The notes beneath the pieces are model-generated. The model had not been told where the DNA came from and did not search any database. It saw only the letters and a program-made list of their open reading frames with translations. Shown piece by piece: positions 16,451 to 26,300 of a DNA stretch of 64,000 nt. This DNA is from Bacteroidetes bacterium UBA2475 (GTDB taxonomy: Bacteria > Bacteroidota > Bacteroidia > B-17B0 > Aurantibacillaceae): assembly GCA_002342065.1 (NCBI GenBank), contig DDPF01000005.1, positions 122,212 through 186,211 on the forward strand. Reading direction: 5' to 3'. A program made the position numbers and the translations under genes. The stretch's first letter is position 1. Each line of letters begins with the position of its first letter.

Positions 16451-18364
16451 ATGAGTAAAACAAAAACAACTACCGGAAAGATAAATGTTCAAACAGAGAA
16501 CATTTTCCCTATCATTAAAAAGTTTCTTTACAGCGATAACGAGATATTTTTACGTGAGTTGGTAAGTAATGCCGTAGATGCTACAAAGAAGCTTAAAGCA
16601 CTTGCCAGCATGGGCGAGGTAAAAGGTGACCTTGGCGATACAAAAATTGAAGTAGTTATTGATAAAAGTGCAAAGACCATTACCATAAAAGATAAAGGTA
16701 TTGGTATGACCGCCGAAGAAATTGAAAAATACATTGCGCAAATTGCTTTTAGTGGCGCTGAAGAATTTGTAAATAAGTACAAAGATAAAGTAGATAAAAA
16801 TGTAGTAATAGGTCATTTTGGCTTAGGTTTTTATTCTGCTTTTATGGTAGCAAAAAAAGTAGAGATATTTTCTTTGTCACATAAAGAAGGTGCAAAAGCA
16901 GTTCGTTGGGAATGCGATGGTAGTCCTGAATATCAAATTGAAGATATAGAATCAAAAACGCAACGTGGAACGGATATTGTTTTACATATTGCCGATGATT
17001 GCGAAGAGTTTTTAGATGATCATAAAATTGAAGGATTACTTACAAAGTACTGTAAATTTTTACCGGTAGAAATAAAATTCGGCACTAAAAAAGACAGGAT
17101 AAAAGCTGAATTAAAAGAAGGCGAAAAAGAAGAAGATGTAAAAGATATTGAAGTTGTTGTAGATAATATCATTAACAATCCTGCACCGGCGTGGACAAAA
17201 AAACCTACAGAACTAAAGGATGAAAATTATAAAGCTTTTTACCACGAATTGTATCCAATGCAATTTGAAGAGCCTTTGTTTCACATTCATTTAAATGTAG
17301 ATTATCCTTTTAACTTAACCGGGATCTTATATTTTCCAAAGCTTTCTAATAAATTAGAAATGCCAAAGGACCGCATTCAACTTTATAGCAACCAGGTTTT
17401 TGTAACCGATAATGTTGAGAACATTGTGCCAGATTTTTTAACCTTGTTACGTGGTGTTATTGATAGTCCTGATATTCCGTTAAATGTTAGCCGTAGCTAT
17501 TTACAAGCTGACGGCAATGTGAAAAAGATCTCAAGTCACATTACTAAAAAAGTAGCAGATAAGTTAGAAGAGATCTTTAAAAAAGAGCGTCCTGATTTTG
17601 AAAAGAAATGGGATGACATAAAAATATTTGTTCAGTACGGCATGATCAGCGATGAAAAATTCTACGAGAAAGCCGTAAAATTTTCTTTATTCAAAACAAC
17701 CGAAAATAAATATTACACCTTTGAAGAGTTTGAGAATTTGGTTAAACCCGTTCAAACCAATAAAGAGAATAAATTAATTTATTTGTATGCAACAAACATA
17801 CAAGAGCAACATGCTTACATTGATGCTGCAAAGAGTAGAGGATATGAAGTATTGTTAATGGAAACCATGTTGGATCCGCATTACATCAATCAACTGGAAA
17901 GTAAATTAAAAGATATTTCTTTTGTACGTGTTGATGCAGATACAATTGATAAAATAATTAAAAAGGACGAAAATACTGTAAGTAAAATTACTGAAGACCA
18001 ACAAAAACAATTGCAACCCATTATAGAAGGGACAGTTAGTAAAGAGCAATTTCAAGTTACGTTCGAGAATTTAAGTGAGAAAGATGCACCAATGGTTATT
18101 ACACGTCCTGAGTTTATGCGCAGGATGAAAGACATGAACCAGATGGGTGGCGGCGCTATGGGTTTTTACGGTAATATGCCTGATATGTATAATTTAGTGG
18201 TAAACTCTAATCATCCTTTGATCACAAAGATACTTGATGAGAAAAATGCAGAGAAACAAACAAGTCTTGCTAAACAAGCAACGGACCTTGCATTGTTATC
18301 GCAGGGATTGTTAAAAGGCGAAAGCTTAACTAATTTTATTAAGAGAAGTGTGGAGTTAATATAA
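16451..18364 (+). CDS. htpG: Molecular chaperone HtpG (Hsp90)
   Basis: Cytosolic homodimeric ATP-dependent chaperone of 637 aa. The GHKL ATPase domain shows ELVSNAVDA (ATP-binding Glu/Asn near 36-40), IKDKGIGM (about 75-82) and GHFGLGFYSAFMVA. The middle domain contains NVSRSYLQAD with the conserved arginine. The C-terminal dimerisation domain ends LTNFIKRSVELI, so the protein is complete. A charged linker (AELKEGEKEEDVKDIEV) is slightly longer than in E. coli HtpG. It is monocistronic between two intergenic repeat elements, with its own promoter and a terminator at 18526-18558. Confidence 0.95.
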   Translation: MSKTKTTTGKINVQTENIFPIIKKFLYSDNEIFLRELVSNAVDATKKLKALASMGEVKGDLGDTKIEVVIDKSAKTITIKDKGIGMTAEEIEKYIAQIAFSGAEEFVNKYKDKVDKNVVIGHFGLGFYSAFMVAKKVEIFSLSHKEGAKAVRWECDGSPEYQIEDIESKTQRGTDIVLHIADDCEEFLDDHKIEGLLTKYCKFLPVEIKFGTKKDRIKAELKEGEKEEDVKDIEVVVDNIINNPAPAWTKKPTELKDENYKAFYHELYPMQFEEPLFHIHLNVDYPFNLTGILYFPKLSNKLEMPKDRIQLYSNQVFVTDNVENIVPDFLTLLRGVIDSPDIPLNVSRSYLQADGNVKKISSHITKKVADKLEEIFKKERPDFEKKWDDIKIFVQYGMISDEKFYEKAVKFSLFKTTENKYYTFEEFENLVKPVQTNKENKLIYLYATNIQEQHAYIDAAKSRGYEVLLMETMLDPHYINQLESKLKDISFVRVDADTIDKIIKKDENTVSKITEDQQKQLQPIIEGTVSKEQFQVTFENLSEKDAPMVITRPEFMRRMKDMNQMGGGAMGFYGNMPDMYNLVVNSNHPLITKILDEKNAEKQTSLAKQATDLALLSQGLLKGESLTNFIKRSVELI

Positions 18365-18370
18365 ATAGAT

Positions 18371-18514
18371 TTTAACCACATAGGCACATAGAAAAAGAAA
18401 AACTGCTAAACGCCAAAAGGTAAACATAAATTTTCCTCGCTTGCGAAGAAAATCCTATGTTTTACTTCTATCAAGGTTTGTTTGATCTATGAAAAACTAT
18501 GTTTCTATGTGGAT
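18371..18514. repeat. Intergenic inverted-repeat element E3 (CCACATAG word family)
   Basis: The left arm holds CCACATAGGCACATAG (near 18375-18391) and the right arm CTATGTTTCTATGTGG (18498-18513). The right arm is the exact reverse complement of the E1 left-arm core. The interior of about 105 bp has no ORF. It lies between htpG and its terminator. Confidence 0.7.
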
Positions 18515-18525
18515 CTTTTTTTTGT

Positions 18526-18558
18526 AAAGGTTAATTGAGCGATCAGTTAACCTTTTTT
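18526..18558 (+). terminator. Intrinsic terminator
   Basis: AAAGGTTAA (18526-18534) pairs with TTAACCTTT (18547-18555), followed by T residues. It terminates htpG read-through across repeat E3. Confidence 0.65.
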
Positions 18559-18635
18559 GTTTTGGACTAGACACTGAATATAAATTAATATTCTTTAAAT
18601 TAGCCATCTCATTGTTTCTTTAAATCGAATAAGTA

Positions 18636-19325
18636 ATGAAAAAAATATTATTGGCAGAAGACGAATCGAGTGTTGTTGATTTTATTAAAAAAGGATTGAC
18701 AGAGGTTAATTACGAGGTTTCAGTTGCATTTGATGGAGACACTGCTATTAAAATGTTATCGGATTCTGCTTTTGACCTGGTTGTATTAGATATAATGATG
18801 CCCGGTAAAAACGGTATTGAAGTGTGTAAAGAATTAAGAGCAAAAAATATTATGGTTCCGGTACTTTTTTTAACAGCTTTAGGTACAGCAGAAAATATTG
18901 CACTGGGGCTTAATATCGGAGCGGATGATTATCTTATTAAACCGTTTAAATTTATTGAACTTAATGCCAGGGTAAATGCTTTAATAAGAAGAGGGATTCA
19001 AAAAGATAATGTTGTAAATGAAGAATATATTTACTCATTATCCGATCTTGTTGTAAACGACGCAGCAAAAACGGTTGCAAGGAAGAATGTAAGCATTTCG
19101 TTAACAGCAACAGAATACAGACTGCTTCTCGCAATGATAAAAAATAAAGGCAGGGTATTATCGCGGATGGAGTTATTGGAAAGTGCCTGGGATATAAATT
19201 TTAATTTAGGTACCAACGTGGTAGACGTTTACATTAATTATCTCCGCAAAAAAATAGACGCAGATTTTGAGAATAAATTGTTACATACAGTTGTAGGTAT
19301 GGGCTATGTATTAAAAGAAAAATGA
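18636..19325 (+). CDS. OmpR/PhoB-family response regulator
   Basis: A 229-aa regulator. The receiver domain has phospho-acceptor D52 in VVLDIMMPGKNG and the switch lysine in DDYLIKPF. The C-terminal winged helix (about 130-228) is of Trans_reg_C type, with LTATEYRLLLAMIKNKGRVL and VDVYINYLRKKID. Its stop overlaps the kinase start by 4 bp (ATGA, 19322-19325), typical of a coupled two-component operon. The downstream Usp-like and SulP genes are possible targets by proximity only. Confidence 0.93.
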   Translation: MKKILLAEDESSVVDFIKKGLTEVNYEVSVAFDGDTAIKMLSDSAFDLVVLDIMMPGKNGIEVCKELRAKNIMVPVLFLTALGTAENIALGLNIGADDYLIKPFKFIELNARVNALIRRGIQKDNVVNEEYIYSLSDLVVNDAAKTVARKNVSISLTATEYRLLLAMIKNKGRVLSRMELLESAWDINFNLGTNVVDVYINYLRKKIDADFENKLLHTVVGMGYVLKEK

Positions 19326-20707
19326 TCACAAAGATAAATACAAAAATAAAAGTGGCGCTGGTAGTAGGCCTTGTGTTTATTACAATTATAATCATATTTG
19401 GAGTCGCTATTTATTTTTTTCAGAATAAATTTTCGTTTGAAGACTTTTATAAACGTTTAGAAACCCGTGCCAGCATTTCTGCAAAATATAATCTTGAACC
19501 TGATACGCTTAATGCAGGGAGCTTAAAAGCACTTAGAAACCATCATTTAGAGAAGCTTGAAGAAGAAAAAGAATATCTTATCGAAGTTTTACCAGGCGCT
19601 GATGTAAGCCAAATGAGTAAAAAATATGGCCTGCCGGAAGATTTTTTAAATGATCTTTTAAGTGTTGGCCGATCGAGGGCGAAAAGTGGAAATACTTTTT
19701 TTGCCGGAATTAAACAGGTTTATGATAATAGAACATATCTTGTAATTGTTTCAGCAGAAAATTATTACGCATCGCATCACTTAATGTTTTTAAGGAATAT
19801 ACTTATAATAAGTGTAGCACTTGTTATCTTGATAGTTGTTTCACTTTCCGTTTATTTTTCGAGGCATATTTTTGATCCCATAAAACAAATTACCGATAAA
19901 GTAAAACAAATAAGCACCGAGAACCTGCATTTGAGGTTGGATAAAAATAACAATAACAACGAAATAAGTGAGTTAATAAATACCTTTAACGATTTGCTTA
20001 GCCGCATTGAAACGGCTTTAGAAACCCAAAAGAACTTTATCAGTAATGCCTCGCACGAATTAGGCACACCTCTTACTTCGATCATTGGTGAAGCGGATGT
20101 TTCGCTGCTAAAAGAAAGATCAATTAATGAGTACCAGGATTCTTTAAAAAATATACTTCAACAAGCCGATCGTTTAGATCAGATAACAAAATCGTTGTTG
20201 TTTTTAGCGCAAACCGGTTATAAGGGTAAGGCGGATTTTGTTGAAACACTTCGTATAGATGAGATCATTTGGGAAACCAAGCAAATTATTGATAAGTTAA
20301 ATCCCGCAAATAAAATATTTGTAGATCTAAGTCTTCTTCCTGAAGACCCTAAGAAATTAAAGGTAAAAGGAAACCGTCAGCTTCTACAGCTTGCATTTGC
20401 AAATGTTTTAAGCAATGCTTGTAAATATTCTAATAACAAACCCGTTTCGGTTTACATAGCCTCAAGTCACGCACTTGTTTTTTTAACCATAAAAGATCAG
20501 GGTATAGGTATTCCTGAAACGGAGTTGGGATATATATATGATCCATTCTTCCGGGCTTCTAATACCAAATTATTTGAAGGTTACGGTATTGGCCTTCCTT
20601 TGGCACGAAACGTAATAAACTTACATAGGGGTGAGTTACTTGTTACTTCTGTTTTAAACGAAGGCACTACGGTGCAAATTAAACTACCTTTAATTTTTTT
20701 TAGTTAG
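19322..20707 (+). CDS. HAMP-containing sensor histidine kinase
   Basis: A 461-aa inner-membrane kinase. TM1 is about 10-33, a periplasmic sensor of about 125 residues follows, then TM2 (about 158-181) and HAMP (about 180-232). HisKA carries His245 in NASHELGTPL. The ATPase domain has NACKYSN (N box), DQGIGI (G1), FEGYGIGLPLA (G2) and a short tail. It resembles the CusS/QseC-like group of Bacteroidota. It is translationally coupled to the preceding regulator. Confidence 0.92.
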   Translation: MITKINTKIKVALVVGLVFITIIIIFGVAIYFFQNKFSFEDFYKRLETRASISAKYNLEPDTLNAGSLKALRNHHLEKLEEEKEYLIEVLPGADVSQMSKKYGLPEDFLNDLLSVGRSRAKSGNTFFAGIKQVYDNRTYLVIVSAENYYASHHLMFLRNILIISVALVILIVVSLSVYFSRHIFDPIKQITDKVKQISTENLHLRLDKNNNNNEISELINTFNDLLSRIETALETQKNFISNASHELGTPLTSIIGEADVSLLKERSINEYQDSLKNILQQADRLDQITKSLLFLAQTGYKGKADFVETLRIDEIIWETKQIIDKLNPANKIFVDLSLLPEDPKKLKVKGNRQLLQLAFANVLSNACKYSNNKPVSVYIASSHALVFLTIKDQGIGIPETELGYIYDPFFRASNTKLFEGYGIGLPLARNVINLHRGELLVTSVLNEGTTVQIKLPLIFFS

Positions 20708-20758
20708 ATTCTAATCTGTTTCTAATCTATTTCTTATTTAGCATTAATAATGCTTCAA

Positions 20759-20766
20759 TATGTTTG
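20759..20766 (+). promoter_or_regulatory. Bacteroidota -7 promoter element
   Basis: TATGTTTG matches TAnnTTTG, 19 bp before the ATG of the Usp-like gene. It suggests that the Usp-SulP pair has its own promoter separate from the two-component operon. Confidence 0.5.
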
Positions 20767-20785
20767 TGCCATAATCAAATAAATT

Positions 20786-21262
20786 ATGGTAAAAAACATC
20801 TTGGTGCCTATTGATTTTCGTGTAGCCTCTCTTAATACATTAAAACTTGCCATGGATTATTGCAAGGATCAAAAGGTAAATGCAGTGCTTATCTATGCGC
20901 AGCATTTAGATGATTCCATTACAGAGCTCATGTTTTATTCACCCCGTAAAATAATAAGGTCATTACAGTCGGCGGAGTTTAATCACGCGCTTGAAATTAT
21001 AAAGAACCGTTTTGAAGGAATTTTGGGAGATATAAAAATAGAGTTGTTTCATGGTAATAATAAAAATTTCTTAAATAATTTTTTATCTGCCCAGAAGATC
21101 GAAGAGATATTTATTCCAAAAACCTATGAGCTTAAGATAACAAAACGCGCGTTTGATCCAATACCTGTAATTAAAACTGCGAATATAAGAGTGGTTGAAT
21201 TAGAGTGGAATGTCACTTACAATAAAACAGAACAAGAACAATTAATAGCACTTTTTAATTAA
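20786..21262 (+). CDS. Universal-stress-protein-like (UspA fold) small protein
   Basis: A 158-aa product. The N-terminus MVKNILVPIDFRVASLNTLKLAMDYC is the first beta strand and helix of the UspA fold (compare ILVPxDFS). The middle and C-terminal parts are divergent, and the G-2x-G-9x-G(S/T) ATP loop of canonical Usp proteins is not seen. It could be a non-ATP-binding relative. It ends 7 bp before the SulP gene and so is probably cotranscribed with it, perhaps as a regulatory partner of the transporter. Confidence 0.6.
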   Translation: MVKNILVPIDFRVASLNTLKLAMDYCKDQKVNAVLIYAQHLDDSITELMFYSPRKIIRSLQSAEFNHALEIIKNRFEGILGDIKIELFHGNNKNFLNNFLSAQKIEEIFIPKTYELKITKRAFDPIPVIKTANIRVVELEWNVTYNKTEQEQLIALFN

Positions 21263-21269
21263 GTATTAT

Positions 21270-22661
21270 ATGAATAATAGCAAGAATAAATTTCCTACTA
21301 CGCCTTTAGGCAGACTTAAGCTTTTTTTTACGTTTAACGATTCCCGTTGGGAAGATCTTACAAAAGAAAACTGGGTAAAAGTTGTTTTTAAAGATTTGAG
21401 CGCAGGTCTTATAGTAGCTATGACAGCCATACCCATGGCAATGGGTTTTGCAATAGCTATGGGTATGCGGCCCGAACATGGTATAATTGCAGGTGCGCTG
21501 GCCTGTATTATTGGACGTACTTTTGGTGGATCCAAATATCAAGTATATGGTCCAACAGCCGCTTTTATACCGGTTATAGCAGCAATGTTTACAAAATATG
21601 GTCCGGCAGCAGGTGGTGATTTTGAAACAGCGCATGGTTTTTTAATATTGGTTTCTATTATTTCAGGCATCGTTCTTATTATTATGGGATTGTTTGGATT
21701 TGGAAGATTTGCCAAATACGTTCCTAATTCTATCATTGTTGGCTTTACAATAGGTATTGCGGTAGCAATTATGTTAACCAATATTGAAGATATACTTGGT
21801 GTAGAATCATTTTCTGATTTTTTAGGACAGGATGAAGATATTAAAGGAGGATTAATTCATAACATTAAAATAGCTTTTGGCAATCTTGATAAAATAAATG
21901 TGTGGTCAATATTTTTGGGTGTGTTAACATTTGTACTGGCTAAAGTATTGTTGCGCATTTCGATTTTTTTACCGGGCCCCGTAATAGCAATGGCTGTTGC
22001 AACAATACTTTCATCCACACTTTTAGCAGATAAAGGAATTATTCTTGTAAAAGATCTTTATGGTTCTATTCCAAACAACTTTTTTGTATTTACGGCTCCG
22101 GCATTGCCGGATGTTACCACGGGTGTAATAATTGATATTTTTTATTTTGTGGGTGCTATTGTATTTGTTTCGGGTGTAGAAAGTATTTTGTGTTCAACCA
22201 TGGCCGATAAACTGGCTAATAATAAGGGAACACCTTTTAACCCGGATAAAGAATTTTTCGGACAGGGTATGGTGCAGATCTTCACACCGCTGGTTCAGGG
22301 TTTTCCATGTACCGGTGCATTAGCTCGTACTGCAACGAGTATAAAAGCCGGAGCAACAACGCCTTTAGCCGGTTATTTTAAAGCAATTTTAAAACTATCT
22401 ATGGCATTTTATCTTGCACAATATTTAGAGTTAATACCAATGGCTTGTATTGGTGGTATTTTAATTTGGGTAGCCAGCAATATGATAAAACCGTCTGAGG
22501 TAAAAGAAATTAAACATGGTGGAAAATTTGAAGTGTTTATGATGATATACACAGCTGTAATGGTGCCATTAACCGATTTTCTTATAGGTGTGTTATCAGC
22601 TTTGATAATTTATTTTGTTGTGAATTTGTTTTTTAAGAGAAGAGGTAGATCAACAACATAA
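21270..22661 (+). CDS. SulP-family inorganic anion transporter without STAS domain
   Basis: A 463-aa polytopic membrane protein. Conserved SulP features include DLSAGLIVAMTAIPMAMGFAIAMG (TM1), GGSKYQVYGPTAAF (TM3 anion-site region) and a late segment FPCTGALARTATSIKAGATT. The protein stops right after the last membrane helix (FFKRRGRSTT), so the C-terminal STAS domain found in most SulP members is absent. The substrate (sulfate, bicarbonate or other) cannot be read from sequence. It is cotranscribed with the Usp-like gene and followed by a pentanucleotide repeat and a strong terminator. Confidence 0.85.
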   Translation: MNNSKNKFPTTPLGRLKLFFTFNDSRWEDLTKENWVKVVFKDLSAGLIVAMTAIPMAMGFAIAMGMRPEHGIIAGALACIIGRTFGGSKYQVYGPTAAFIPVIAAMFTKYGPAAGGDFETAHGFLILVSIISGIVLIIMGLFGFGRFAKYVPNSIIVGFTIGIAVAIMLTNIEDILGVESFSDFLGQDEDIKGGLIHNIKIAFGNLDKINVWSIFLGVLTFVLAKVLLRISIFLPGPVIAMAVATILSSTLLADKGIILVKDLYGSIPNNFFVFTAPALPDVTTGVIIDIFYFVGAIVFVSGVESILCSTMADKLANNKGTPFNPDKEFFGQGMVQIFTPLVQGFPCTGALARTATSIKAGATTPLAGYFKAILKLSMAFYLAQYLELIPMACIGGILIWVASNMIKPSEVKEIKHGGKFEVFMMIYTAVMVPLTDFLIGVLSALIIYFVVNLFFKRRGRSTT

Positions 22662-22687
22662 CTAAGGAAAGAAGATATTTGAGTCGA

Positions 22688-22709
22688 GTAAAGTAAAGTA
22701 AAGTAAAGT
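22688..22709. repeat. Pentanucleotide microsatellite (AAAGT)n
   Basis: About four tandem AAAGT units directly between the SulP stop codon and the terminator. It is non-coding. Confidence 0.7.
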
Positions 22710-22717
22710 GGGAGTGG

Positions 22718-22756
22718 ATGCAGTATTACATTAAAACCGTAATACTGCATTTTTGT
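22718..22756 (+). terminator. Strong intrinsic terminator
   Basis: A perfect 12-bp stem, ATGCAGTATTAC (22718-22729) with GTAATACTGCAT (22739-22750), loop of 9 nt, then a T-rich tract. The last codons of the convergent gene lie inside it. Confidence 0.8.
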
Positions 22757-23346
22757 TTTGTTGCAAAGATCTCCTCGGGAGTTAAATGTTTGGTCGAAAC
22801 ATCTGTATTAAAATCTAAATTAATTGTGTTGTAGCAGTGTTGTACAAAAGCAGAACAAAATAAAGAATTTTCCTGGGCTAATAAATTCTCAGCGCTGCGG
22901 TTATTTCCTGTTAATGAGAATAGAACGCCAAAGATTTCGCGGATGCTGTACTCTGTTCTTATTGCGACTAAATTTAGGGCTTCTGCTATTACTTTATTTG
23001 TGTCTTCTTTGCTTAAATTAAAATCAAGAACGGCAATACTAGTGAATTGTGCCTTATCAAAATATTTATCGGCGCGGTTTTCCTGTACTCCAACCCGCAT
23101 TTGTTTTTTATAGAACTCCAGGTCAGATTCGATCACCCACCATTTTTTATCTTGTCTTATTTCATTAAAAATAAAAGCGTGCGACCATAAACTTTCTTTG
23201 CCGTGAGAAGTAATTTTTTTCTGGTATTTTTTTATCGACTTGTCAATAAAATGAGTGCCGCCAACTAAACCAACGCAGCCTTGTTTGGCGTACTTCTCAA
23301 TAAACTCCTGGTTGGAAAGATCTTTTATTTCAACGATCGAATTCAA
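22726..23346 (-). CDS. Putative permuted papain-fold (YiiX-like) cysteine peptidase/amidase
   Basis: A 206-aa soluble protein without a signal peptide. The order of candidate catalytic residues is His first (LWSHAFIF, about residue 63) and Cys late (SLFCSAFVQHCY, about 167), the circularly permuted arrangement of the YaeF/YiiX NlpC/P60 relatives. The GCVGLVGG near the N-terminus could be the conserved strand before the His. Family assignment is by motif order only. It begins 2 bp after the giant SPOR gene's stop on the same strand, so both may be cotranscribed; association with a peptidoglycan-binding protein would fit a cell-wall role. Confidence 0.5.
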   Translation of the reverse strand: MNSIVEIKDLSNQEFIEKYAKQGCVGLVGGTHFIDKSIKKYQKKITSHGKESLWSHAFIFNEIRQDKKWWVIESDLEFYKKQMRVGVQENRADKYFDKAQFTSIAVLDFNLSKEDTNKVIAEALNLVAIRTEYSIREIFGVLFSLTGNNRSAENLLAQENSLFCSAFVQHCYNTINLDFNTDVSTKHLTPEEIFATKQKCSITVLM

Positions 23347-23348
23347 TA

Positions 23349-26300
23349 CTAACGATTTAATAATGCTGCGGCTTCTGCACCGTAAACTTTTTTACCGTCC
23401 TTGTATACAGTAATAAATGCATCGGTAATACCAATACTAACAGCTTGCTCTTTTAATGTTTTTGCGAATTTAGCATCTGTAAAATTACCAATGTTATAAA
23501 TGTATAACGTGTTAATTAATTTATTTTCTACCGGCCAGGCTTTAATTGCAGAGAACCTTGCAGCAACATCATTAGGCACTTGTTTGCTGTAAGCGCCTAT
23601 CTGAACTTTAAAGCTAACACCTTCTTCATTTGCTTTAACACCATTTTCAGGAGTAGCAGCAGGGTAACTTGTTACACCGTTCGTAAATGGTTGCACAGTT
23701 GTTGTAACAGCTGGTGTATTATTTACAGGAGTGTTGTTTACTGGTGTATTGTTTACAGGGGTGTTATTAACCGGCGTATTATTTACAGTGCCGCCTTCAG
23801 GGAATACAATTGGATTTTGTGTTTCTAATTTCACTGTAGAGTCATTTGCTTTTTTGTCTTTACCTTCTGCAAACGTAATACGTTTACCATTTAAGTAGGC
23901 ACTCACAAACGCATCGCGAACATAACCTTCGGCAACTCTTCTCTTATCGATTAATAATCTTTCTGGATCGGCGTAGATACCAGCGGTATAACGGTATAAA
24001 CCGCTAGGTAATTTCTCGCTAAAGATAGGACCAAGGCCTTTTAACTGACCTTTTGTTACTTGTCTGTTATAAACACCAATTTGTACGGTAAATAGTAAAC
24101 CGTTGATCTTCTCTAACTCTTTTGTAACGTTAACAGGTTCTGTTATATTAAAATTAGTCTCGGTAACTGTTGTAGCATTTACTTTAGGCACATTTGAGTT
24201 GGCAGTAATACCTGCAGTAGTTGGTGCATTGTTATCAATGGTTTTGCCTTCTTTATTTAATAACTCAATTGCTTCGGCAAGTGTAACGCGTTTACCATTA
24301 AAGTAAGCAACAACAAAAGCATCATTGTAACCTAAATTACGAAGGTCATTTTTAACCGCACTTGCATTCTCAAACTTAACAAAGTTACCGGCTGTGTAAC
24401 GGATGTAACCGTTACCAACAGTTTCGCCATTAAGCGGGCTTAAGCCTTTAAAGGCATCGTTTGCTAATTGACTTTTAAACGCACCAATTTGTACCCTGAA
24501 TACTAATCCATCCGGCATTTTTGAATCTACAGGAATTGGTTTAGCTGCGTTATAAGCATTACCTGATACAACTTCAAGGCCTTCGATCTTAACTGTTCCT
24601 TTAGTATTGTTTACTGCTGGATTGGTTGTTGTGTTATTGTTTGTAGTGTTGTTAGGATTATTTCTTGGGTTGTTATTTGTAGTATTGTTTGGATTATTTC
24701 TTGGGTTGTTATTCGTTGTGTTGTTAGGATTATTTCTTGGGTTGTTATTCGTTGTGTTGTTCGGATTATTTCTTGGGTTGTTATTTGTTGTGTTGTTAGG
24801 ATTATTTCTTGGGTTATTATTTGTTGTGTTATTTGCAACCACTTTATCACCTGTAATTTTATTTAATTGGTTAACAGCTGCATCACCTGTTTTAGCAGCT
24901 AAAGTAAGCAACTTGGCTTTTTCTGTTGGATTTTGTTCTTGCGTAGATTTAATTAATAAACGTTTTGATTCAGCATTCAATTCGTCTGCATTTTGTTTTA
25001 CGATCTTTTCGTCAGCCGTTAAATTTTTAGGAACATAAGTTTTTGCAGTTTCGTATTCTAAACTTAAAGCGTTGGTTAAATTAGTTAACTCCAAAGCTTG
25101 TTTATCTTGTACCGTTTTTTGTTTTTGAGCTAAGTTTGGTGGTAAATTAGAAGTTGTGTTATTATCAATAGTAGCAGGTTTAACTACATAATCAGGGTAT
25201 GTTTTCTTCAATTCTGTAATTAATTGATTTTGTTTAATAAGTAATTCAGCCTCTTTTTCTTCAGCATTGCTTAAAGCACCAATTTTTGCAGAGGTGTTTG
25301 TTTGAGCGTTAGCTTCTTCTCTCAATTTTTGTGCTTGTGTTTTTAAAACTGCTACTTCATTATTTTTTTGTTCCAGCTCATTAATTAGAGTAGGGTTATC
25401 AGTTTTTAATTTGGTTAACAATTCCGTAATGGCATTGTTATTTGTTTTATATTCTATTTCGTTGCCTTGCTGAGTTAATGTAGAAGCTTCAACCTTTTTG
25501 TTATTAGAAGTATTCTCTAACTCATTTGCTTTAGCAATAAGACTATCTTTTTCTGAACCCGAAGCCGTATTTGCTTTTGTTTTTAATTCAGATGATTTGT
25601 TACTCAGATCTTCTGCTTCAACGGTTAGTGCGTCTGCTTTTGTTTTAAGTTCTGCAGGCGTTATATTGTTTGCTATTGCAGTTGGGTTTTGATCTTTATA
25701 GGTTTTTATCTCTGCTTCAACAGCATTGTTTTCTCCATCGGTATTTTTTAATTCAGTAAGCGCATTATTTTTTAAACGGTTAGCTTGTGGGTTTTTAAGA
25801 GTTGTAGGCGTTTTATTCTCAAAATAACCTAAGATCTGGTTAGCCGTAGTATCCGTTTTACTTAATTCGGTTGCACTATAAGTTTTTGTATCAACTGCTT
25901 TTGCGGTTACAGTTGTAGTATTATCTTTTGTAGCAAACGAAGTATTGGTTGCAGTAGAATTGTCTTTCGTTGAATTATCTGTTGTTGTATTATCCTTAGT
26001 GCTGTTGTCTTTTGTAGAATTATCTTTTACAGTTGTTGTAGCAGTCGCGGTTGAATTCTCACTTGTAGTATTGTCCTTCGTGCTATTGTCTTTTGTAGAA
26101 TTATCTTTTGTGCTATTATCAGTAGTTGTATTATCCTTAGTGCTGTTATCTTTTGTTGAATTGTCTTTAGTAGTATTAGCAGCAATTTGGTTGTTAACTT
26201 TTTTGTTCAAGGCATTCAATTGATTAATTGCTTCGAGTTGTTTTTTTGTAGCGGCTGTAAGATCATTTAATTTATCGTTATTATTTATACCTGCATCCGA

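Noticed and set aside
24607..25038. 143-codon plus-strand ORF with periodic LFLGLLFVVL text
   Set aside because: Pure antisense shadow of the 36-nt repeats of the giant gene.
23716..26180. Tandem repeats considered as a possible CRISPR array
   Set aside because: The repeats are in frame inside one large ORF, are contiguous, and lack unique spacers of constant length.
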